Source: Numida meleagris (Eukaryota > Chordata > Aves > Galliformes > Numididae). From it: DNA of 64,000 nucleotides. The stretch's first letter is position 1, and each line of letters begins with the position of its first letter. Of the stretch, positions 55,401 through 64,000 are shown in pieces. Made by a program: the position numbers and the translations under genes. Location of the stretch: contig NC_034420.1 of the NCBI RefSeq assembly GCF_002078875.1, forward strand, positions 4,277,814-4,341,813. Direction: 5' to 3'. The notes beneath the pieces were generated by a model. The model was not told the origin of the DNA. It made no database searches and saw only the letters and a list, made by a program, of their open reading frames with translations.

Positions 55401-58400
55401 TAATGACTGCAAGATCTCAACTTCCTGGATTGGCTATGGGGATACTTTCAGAAAGGTGACACACGTGACCGCCCCAAACCCACAGCTGGCACTGATAAAT
55501 AGTATGAATTACTGAAGATTGAACGCAGATTGCACAGTGCACAAGCACGTTGATGTAAACTATGTTTAACAAATTATATTCCAGCAGAAGAGGACAAGAA
55601 GAAGCCCTAAAGCCACTTCAGGGGAAGTGAAATCATCTAAAAATTTGTATTTTCCTTCAGCCAAGGAAGGTCACAATTGTGTTGAGATTTCCAGCCAAGG
55701 GAAACAGAGATCGACTCTTATCTTCAATACAATTGCATGCCTTCCCCTTTATCTACAAGTGCATACGTGTCTAAACAAAGAATCAGCCTACTTTCAAAGC
55801 CTGTCTCCTGCTCTCTGATCAAATCAGTAAACCTTTCATCTGAAGATTTTCATGAGCAACCTTACTGAGCAAAGAAAAATACTGAATTAATGCTACCTCC
55901 AAAAACTCGTATCTTGCCCTTGGCATTTGAGGCCCATTTTGCCTTGAGAGAGAGAGAAAAGAAGTATTTTGGCTCTGAAAATAGAAAGATGACACGCAGT
56001 AAAACAGCTATGAAAATGTGCAATTTTTGCTAAAAGCATCCGCACAGAAACTTCCTGGTGATCAGCTAAGTTCTGTAATCTGCTCATGTCAAACCCATCA
56101 GTAGTGTGCTTATGAAAATCCTTTGTGCGGCTAAGTAAAAATAGATATATTTTCTATACATATGCTGTATATATTATGCCAGAGTCAAAAGTATACTAAC
56201 GATAAAGCCAGGTGTGCAATGTACGTGACCATTAACTCCTTTGCAAACTGCTCTGGTATGGTCAGAGTAGAAAAGCAGCCGAGTGAGCCTGGGGCTGTGC
56301 CTGGGCAGCGCCCTGCCCGCTCAGCTGGGCCGCTCTGAGGAGCACGGAGCTCCGCAGCAAACACCCCTCAGCTCTGCTGAAGGCAGCTGGGATGCAAGGA
56401 GTCCTGTGTCAGACTCGGGCTGGGGTGCAGGCTGGAATGCAGACAGCTGTACCCAGGACTGGTGAATGCCATACTAAATGTGCACTTACAAAATCATGGA
56501 AACCGCTTTCAGAACTGCCCATTTTCAAATGCACACACAGTGAAGGCACAGAAAAGTTGCGCTGTTTCAATTTATCTGTCACGTACCTTGTATTCCAGGA
56601 GCTTCAAATCAATGTTAAGCAAATTGCACTGTGTTTAAGAGTTTTTTCCTGTTCTAGCTGCTTACAGTCTGGTAAGTATGAGAGAAAAGAGGAGTGATTT
56701 ATGAACGCTCGCTTTAAAAAAATCAAACAACATATTAAAACAATACCTCATAGCACAGCGAAATAGAGTCAAGCAGATGGTTTTCACAGTAGTTTTATAG
56801 AAAGAGCATGCAGAGAGCTTTGACAGGAAAAAAGAAAATCTAAAAATGAAGAAAACCGTGTGTATTAGATGCTGTTAAACTTGTGCTAAAGCACAAATGA
56901 AGATATAAAAAGAGATAAAGCTCATCCTGCAGACATCCGTATAGAATGTAAAAGAAGTGATGAAAATCACAGCTTTTCAACCTCAGCAGTTTCCCTTCAC
57001 CAATATTCTACGATGAGATTGAGTGAAACCCTTCAAAGTCTACCCTGGAAACCAACACCATTTCCAGTCTGTACTAGTATGACAGTGGATCGTGCCGATC
57101 AAATGACAGCAAACCAATCAAGATGCATCTTGCCATTTTCTTGAATGTCTATAAATTCTCTGCTTTCAGCAACAGTAGCACACCTCAGCTCCAGGCCCAA
57201 TCAGCAGCATCTGCCCACAGTCGCTGTGCCAATTGCAATGGCCCAGGTTATGCGAGCTAATAACGGGCCCCCAAATTGACTAAGGTGTGTTGGAACAACA
57301 GAGGAACTTGGCTAAGGGAGCACATCAGCACCTGTACAGGCATCCTCAGGTGGTGCCCAAGGAGGATGTACATTTTAATTTGTAGCCCATTTGCTGCAAA
57401 AGGGACTGAAGTTTAAGATGTACCATGGAGTACAATATGGCAATCTAAGCAAAGAAAAGGAAAACAACTTTTCTGTATTTCTGAGAACAAATAGCTGCCT
57501 CTACCATCACATCATTGTTTTACTATTACCAGCTAATACAACAGCAGACAGAAAGTGCAGCTGCGGTCCACAGAATATTTGGCATTTCTGGCCCAAGCAT
57601 AATCCCTCATGTAATGAAAAACCTATTTCTATTTCTGCATCCTCGCTACTCTTCATACTGAAGAGGCTTGCGCCTGTCTCCCATTTATTGAAGCTTATTC
57701 TTCATCTAGACAGCCAGGTCTGGTTTGTATTAGAAATTAGGTTTTAAATCACTATTTTTCTATTATTTATTTTAGGATTTTCAGGAAGCCTCCAGAGGTA
57801 CAGAAAAATTCATCTTATGAAAAAGACCCTTACACATTTAATGAACCCAGCTCCAAGACCCTGACCTACGTTAAAGAACTTTGATGTTTTTAAGGTTCAA
57901 AATAATTCAAACTATAAAGACAGTAACATCACTTTAAGAGTTAAAATGAGAGAAAAGAGTAAAGAAAAGCTAAATACTCCCCACACAAGAATAAGAATAA
58001 TCATAATCCTAAGCTTTTCCTTTACAAGCAGGCTCCACTGTGGGCTTTTCCTTCTCATTTCTCATGTGGCTGAAGGCTTGCATTTCACTGATTAATGGAG
58101 TCTCAAGACGTAGAAGGGGATATATATTTGCATCTCTATACGCACATATATATGAAGAAAGAAACAATAGGTGAAACAAACTTTTGGCTCAATAAATCTC
58201 GGGGGCCTGAATTGCATCTCTCCTCTCTGTAAGCTCGCTGTTTCCTTGTGGCCAGTTCTAACACGATTCTCTGTATCTGTAGGTCTCAGCTCGGCACCAC
58301 ATTCTAATAAACGTGCAGTTCTCTCCTTGGAGAAGACCTTGTCTGATGTACGCATACAGACCCATAAAGGCAAAGTGAGTGGGACTGTGATGTTGCAGTG

Positions 58401-59544
58401 TCTCTCTTTGGTAACTGCCAGTACATAGGCAGTGAAATTCATTGCATCTCTCTCACTGAAGGCCTACATTCTTTTTGAAGTATTTTACATTTACCACAGA
58501 CCAGCAGAGATGCTACAAGTTCACATCTGCCCTTATGTTATACTGGGATTCTTGCTGTGTACTCGAGATTTTTTCCAGCACCTTCTACTTTTCTCAGCAT
58601 ATCAAGCACTGTTTTGTGACTTTTATGACTGAACACAGAAATCCTCCAGCAACTATTTGTGCTAGAGGAGTGGGGTACACTCAGGTTTAAACAGAACACT
58701 TTTTAGCATACAGGTTCCAGCAGGATATAAGGGAAAGTCTAACTGATCTTTCAGAGTATTATCTAGACCGGGTCAATTTCTGCAAGACAAAGCACCACAA
58801 AAACAGGCTATCTCTTCCCATCTGGCAAAGGGAGCCTATTCCACTACAGTGGCATTAGTACGTTAAAACTTTTCCTATTCTCTGACCTTCCTCAGAAAGT
58901 ATTTACTAAGAAAAATGTGGGAAGAAACCAACTGATCAACCAACCAGAAAATTAAAAAAAGCTTAAAATTAAATTAACTGCAGCACTTATGCATAATGTA
59001 TATTGCTTTTTAAAAATTAAATGCGATAGAGCAGGATAAATGTGGGCATCCCAGAAGAAGAAAACAAACCACTAAACACACAGTGTATTCTAAGTTTTAT
59101 GCAACGTTACGTAAGACCAACGTGTGAGAATGCAATTCTTTTGCCATTCAGGAACTATATTAATACAAACACTTGTCTTCTCTGCTATTTAATTAGTAAT
59201 AGCCTAGATAAAGATATTAATAATGTCTAATAATCACACAGGAGGTCTCAATAGTGATTCTCTCATTATCAAATCTTCTCCACATACAAGTCCATGCATG
59301 ATTTTTCCAACTAATGACATTCTTCATTTTGGTATTTTAATTCAAGCTTCTGATGTCAGAAATGTTTATGAGAAATAAAGTAAGACAGAATTCTCTCAAT
59401 TCTAAGAATATAACCTCTTCTCTGTGAAATAAAATAGGCTTTGGGTTTCCGAAACCCACCATAATCAAAGTCTGTTGTGGAAAACAAGCATTCACTCATG
59501 TTCAGTGAATGGACAATGTATCTTAAAAGTTTAGCACTCATTAT

Positions 59545-59774
59545 TCAGGCAAAGGTGCCTCAGATCACAGGAAATTGGCCAAACTCCTTGCAGTGAAACA
59601 AGCTGGAGACTGGCTGGCTGGGAGTAACTCTGCAGGAAGGGCACTGGGGTCCCAGTGGACGGAGCTGCAATAAGCCAGCAGCGTGCCCTGGCAGCAAAGA
59701 AGGGCAGCAGCAGCCTGGGCTGTAGGAACAGAAGCACATCCAGGAGACATTATTCCCATCTGCTCAGCACTCAT
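59545..59774 (+). mobile_element. Old CR1 LINE, left part of a split copy
   Basis: Degenerate CR1 from the 3' end of the reverse-transcriptase region. Readable CR1 stretches include gtaactctgcaggaagggca, ccagcagcgtgccctggcag and gggctgtaggaacagaagca. The sequence breaks off after catctgctcagcactcatt, where the CR1 consensus would continue towards a ...gtccagttttggg segment; that segment reappears at 59,980. The left boundary is approximate. Many indels and substitutions mark it as older than the copy inserted into it. Confidence 0.75.
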
Positions 59775-59979
59775 TAGAATCATATAATCACCAAGGTTGG
59801 AAAAGACCTCCAAGATCATCCAGTCCAACCGTCCACCTACTACTAATATTTCCCCACCAAACCATATTCCTTAGTACAACATCTAAACGTTTCTTGAACA
59901 CCTCTGGGGACAGTGACTCAAACATCTCTCTGGGCAGTCCATTCCAGCCCATTCCATTATGTTGCTTCTTCCGTAACTG
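59775..59979 (-). mobile_element. Younger CR1 3' fragment nested in older CR1
   Basis: On the plus strand it starts agaatcatataatcaccaag and continues ttggaaaagacctccaagat, catccagtccaacc, then gggcagtccattccagccca and ends near ttcttccgtaactg. This is the reverse complement of a CR1 3' end, so the element points left, the same direction as TENM2. About 205 bp, heavily 5'-truncated. It interrupts the older CR1 of opposite orientation, which gives a relative age order. No clear target duplication is seen, which is usual for CR1. Confidence 0.9.
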
Positions 59980-60437
59980 AATCCAGTTTTGGCTCTTCCA
60001 GTACAACAAAGGCATCAATAAAACAACGTCCAGTGGAAGCCACTAACATCTCTAGGGCTGGAGCACCTGTCCTAGGAGCAAAGGCTGAAGGAGATGTGTT
60101 TGTCTAGCCCAGAGCAGAGAAGGCGATGGGGGCCAAACAGCAGCATGTCGGATCCCACAGGTCATCAGGAGGATGAAGGCAGCCATACTGGTTCATGGCA
60201 GGAGGATGACGGACGAATGATATACACTGAGAGAAGATTCAGATCGGATATATAGAAATACTTTTTCCCCATGAGGACAATCAAGCAGTAGAACAGGTTG
60301 CCAAGAAAGGTAGCGTAGCCCCTGTCCCTAAATATCTTCAAGACCAGACTGGATTTTACAGATGCCCCAAGTCTTAGTAGAAGGTTGGACTAGAGACCCC
60401 CAGAGGTCTCTTCAACCCTGAATTATCCTGTAATTGA
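59980..60437 (+). mobile_element. Old CR1 LINE, right part of the split copy
   Basis: Continuation of the older CR1 after the nested insertion. It resumes with aatccagttttggctcttcc, then agtacaacaaaggca and ctggagcacctgtcctagga, gcagtagaacaggttgccaa and gaaggttggactagagaccc, ending in a decayed form of the CR1 3' repeat near cctgtaattgat. About 20-25 bases of consensus appear missing at the insertion point. It has no open reading frame and lies antisense to TENM2. Confidence 0.85.
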
Positions 60438-60976
60438 TAAACTTAAATCTAGAGTGCAAAATCAAGGATCAGATAGATTGCGATGGAAAATACTGCTTTC
60501 TTGATTATAACTACAAGAGTATCATATAAAGGATAAATAACAAGACCCCACAACATGACATGAACACAATGTGTTAGGCATTCAAACTCACTGACCCTTG
60601 CAAGTCAACGACATACAGACATATGGATACGTAGACAACAAAAAATGGCCAGAATATTTTTTGTATCTGAGCAGTCTGAGTAGACAGCACAAAGTATGAT
60701 GCAGCAAGACTACACAGAATTAAAGCCTGAACAAGCAAAAGCTGGAATGAACCCAAAAACTGTTTCTTAAACAGCTTTTTTGATTACTGAAAGATTATTC
60801 ACCATTTAATATAATGTGTTGAAATTAAGTTCTCTGTCATTTTATAGTGCTGTGACATTTCTCCTCCCACTGTTCAGCTTCTTTTCCTCCATCATTTCTG
60901 TGCTCTGTTACCTTGCCTTATTATTTTCACAACATGAATTTAATTCCTACTTCTATATTTTGTCTTCTTGCAAGTT

Positions 60977-61012
60977 CCTCTTCTATTCCTCTTCTATTCC
61001 TCTTTTCTCTGT
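60977..61012 (+). repeat. Tandem pyrimidine repeat, 11-bp unit
   Basis: Two and a half copies of cctcttctatt followed by cctcttttctc. Short, pure pyrimidine on the plus strand. Confidence 0.85.
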
Positions 61013-64000
61013 AGTACACTTAAATATCTTTTATTTGTGTTTTTTTTTCATGGCTTTCATAATAGTGTTTTAGCAGCTACATTAGCCATACTTACAAAAT
61101 CCCTGTCACATCTTTTGATCCACTATTACCCCACTGAGCGACAGCTATAATCCAAAAAGCACTAATGTACTTCTACACTTAAATGAATAAAATCTGTAAG
61201 CACACAAAATGTAAAACAACAAAATCAGTTAGCAAAGAAATGTAGCAACAAATAATAAATATAAATGAATCCAGAAATGATCAACCGATGATCTCAGCAT
61301 AAATAGCAGCTAACAGAGCAACGTTTCCCTAGGGAGAACTGTGAGAACTGTGAAATCTTACACTGATATTGAACACTGACTTTTCATAGAAAATGACTGC
61401 AGATTTATTTGATAGCTATATCTGACTTAGCATTAGATTAGCAAAATTTAATCTTCAATATCGCTTATGCTCACCCTTCCTCAGAAAGATGGTCTCCTCT
61501 CAGTATGTGGTGCCAGGCTATAAAGCATGTCTCAGTAAACTGCCTCAAAGCTTTTTCATCATTTTTCCCTGATTTCCTCCAGACTTGTTTTGCGTCTGTT
61601 TATCCCTGCTACGTCTTTGCCCTGATTACACTCCATACCTGTAGTTCCGGCATTAAATCCTAGACTACTAAAACAATCAGTCCTTGCACCAATGGAAGGG
61701 AGAATAGGCTCTGTTCTGCAGCTAATATGAAGCCAAGGATATTTACCTGTTTGGGCATGGTAGGGAAATAATGGAGCGTGTGAAGCACAACATATGGAGC
61801 AGCAGTGCTGCTATAAATTGTGGAAAAAAGAGCCACTATGGAAGCCATTCTTGTAGCTTTGAGTAGAAAAAGCAAAAAAGTGGGCCATGTAAATAGTAAT
61901 TCTATGACTATACTACTTAATTGAAGCACTATTTCTCTGAAATCTCCAGGTTAGCCATTGTTATCCTGTTAGATCACATACAGTACTTCCATGATACTAC
62001 AGACACACACATTTTGAGTAGTATAGCATCAGCTAGACAGCTATGTTATTTTTCTCACGTTCACAGCAGTATCTTTTAACACTTTTAACAACCAACATCA
62101 GAGAAATCTGTGAAAAATATTTTTGGATATTCATCTTGGATTCCATTGTGCAACATGCATTAAAAACAAACACCACTCCCCCCATCTACAAATCCCTATA
62201 ACACCCAACACAAAGCATCACCTTGGTCTCCTATTTCTTGCCAAGGTTTCTGAGTAGGCTGGTTTAACTTGGTAAATAGGTAGAAAGGGTTTTCAATTTC
62301 AAGCGCTAAGCACCTGATGGCACTTGTGAGTTATAGAAACACTAGGCTCACTCTAGTTTCAAGTGCTCAGGTTTAGTGTATGGAAATCCTCAACAACGAC
62401 AAAAGGAATTCAACAGGCAGATAAGACTGCCCCTGAACACAGAAAAGTAGTTCCTTCTGTTATCTCTGAGATCTTCACCAGGCAAAACATGTGCATTCGC
62501 TTCTCTTGGAGAAAATCTCTAGATCAAGCTTTTATTTTTAACCTAGGAAAAGCATAGGGAAACTAAAGCCACGTAACCTCTCATAAAAGTACTCCTGTTC
62601 TCTGTGGCATTATGCATATATAGCAGCAAGAGGACGTTGCTTTTGAAGGAAGATGATCTACTTCACCTAATGACTCTTCCTCACATTTGCATCTTGAAAT
62701 AGGACCCTTGCTAGGCTCGAACTCCACATTTAATGTTCCTGAAGCTAAACTCCACCATTTCCAGCAGAAGTGCAGAGTTTTGTTATAGAATGGGGCCAGA
62801 TGCTTTTCCTTGAAAGGTTCAAAGCCTCTCTTCTCAGAGCTAGTGTCAGACAACCATTCTTCTCTTTCTCAGATTGACTGATATCAGTCAACAAGAATAT
62901 CTGAATGTGTGACAGGCTTATTCTAAAACTTAATTATTGCCCCCTAAGTGATATCTATTTTCATTGCAAATTTAAGAACAGAACCTTCTGTCACCATCTC
63001 ATCTCGCAAGATGCAAGATTCAAGTGAAACTTGGTAGCAGTGATTGACAACCAGATGCCCTCAGCATCACAGGGGTTCCATCTTTGCATGGTTTTCCCTT
63101 TTGTCAATCTTGGTTTCCAAACTGTCTAGCATATTTGATTTCAGTGAAGTCTGGGCAAGAACAGCTCAGTGGTTTTCTGACTTTAAAAGTGAAACAACAC
63201 AAATGCAGCATAAGAAATCAAATGAAACATAGGTTGCCATTTGTCAAAACCAGCTCAAAGACAGAGAAAATAAATCAGTTGATACATAAAATAACCACTT
63301 GCGTGAACTATTTTGATGAATCCTGACCTGTGGTATCAGAGTCAAAAGGACAATTGGACCTATATCATCATCAGTGTCTCTTAAATTCAAAAGTATTCTT
63401 GTGAATGGCAAAAGTTGCAGCCAGTCAAGCTACGAGCAGTTAGTTATATGTCTTTGTTTCTGGGAGTGGTGGCATCTGCAGTGCTCTAGATGCTGCACTG
63501 AAAGAATTTACAGTAATACTTTAAGCACTGCATTTATGAATGGAAAAAATTACCAATATGAATGAAAAAAACTTTACATAAGCTCTTACACTGGCAAATA
63601 TCATACTCATTTTTGGGATGAAAATAATTCAAATTGATAACAACACCTAAAGAAGACAATTTTATGAAAACTGTAGTCTATGCACATATTTCATGCAGAG
63701 AAAAGATGAGACTTCTGCTTCCAAGCCTAATTTCTTCAAGAACCCCATACATTTTATTGTCTGCCTGTCACAGAAACAAATGAATACTACTGTGCGAGAA
63801 AGATAACCAAATAAATTAACCATTTATTTGCCTATATGTATTATATTCACAGATCTGCTGTGGTGCTTTCTAATAGCAAGAAACTTACCAAAACATTTGT
63901 TCTGTGTGCCACTATTTTCCAGGCTTTAATTTTAAATAAATATATAGGGTATAAAAATGAAATTTTCATTTGCTTAAATAGCAGTCAGAGCCTTTGGCAA

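Larger units (their letters stand above)
33295..64000 (-). other. TENM2: TENM2 intron upstream of exon A (3' part)
   Basis: At least 30.7 kb of intron preceding exon A. I looked on the minus strand for the exon encoding the teneurin-2 membrane helix and proline-rich cytoplasmic part and did not find it, so it lies beyond 64,000. Contents: the second part of a GC-rich island (to about 33,960), a CR1 at 43,074-43,484, a nested CR1 pair at about 59,545-60,437, GC-rich unassigned patches near 48,330-48,620 and 56,280-56,460, an 11-bp pyrimidine repeat near 60,977, and scattered homopolymers. Outside these it is AT-rich sequence without recognisable genes. Large introns in this part of teneurin genes are normal. 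Confidence 0.85.

Overview
This is a 64-kb piece of a bird genome, most likely chicken or a close galliform. The evidence is CR1 retrotransposon copies with typical avian 3' ends, AT-rich intronic DNA with small GC-rich islands, and four minus-strand coding exons whose joined product reads as teneurin-2 (TENM2, type II transmembrane cell-adhesion protein). Species is inferred; I could not run an alignment.

Layout. The gene runs right to left. From 64,000 down to 33,295 is the 3' part of a very large intron; the upstream exons (cytoplasmic domain and most of the membrane span) lie beyond the right edge. Exon A (33,294-33,172) encodes the membrane exit and juxtamembrane linker and sits inside a CpG-rich island. 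Exon B (23,171-22,966) and exon C (15,181-14,986) encode the conserved extracellular linker, including a furin-type RERR site in C. Exon D (12,148-12,047) encodes the first EGF-like repeat. The rest, 12,046 to 1, is intron leading to the next EGF exons, outside the window. All acceptors are AG and all donors GT. The frame stays open through all joins: 627 bp, about 209 residues, intron phases 1, 1, 0, 1, 1.

Non-coding content. One ancient hAT-Charlie-type DNA transposon (674-1,451), one clean CR1 3' fragment (43,074-43,484), an old CR1 (about 59,545-60,437) split by a younger CR1 of opposite orientation, a small CR1 tail near 14,109, possible L2/L3-type tails, and short simple repeats. Several AT-rich blocks with homeodomain-like TAATTA sites look like conserved non-coding element candidates.

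I see no prokaryotic operon, CRISPR array, tRNA, rRNA or second protein-coding gene. The open reading frames other than the four exons look like chance frames in intron or repeat DNA. I find no clear evidence of an undescribed system. The most interesting points are the CpG island over an internal TENM2 exon (a possible internal promoter for a teneurin lacking its cytoplasmic domain), the in-frame cassette architecture, and the long internal segment of the hAT element.
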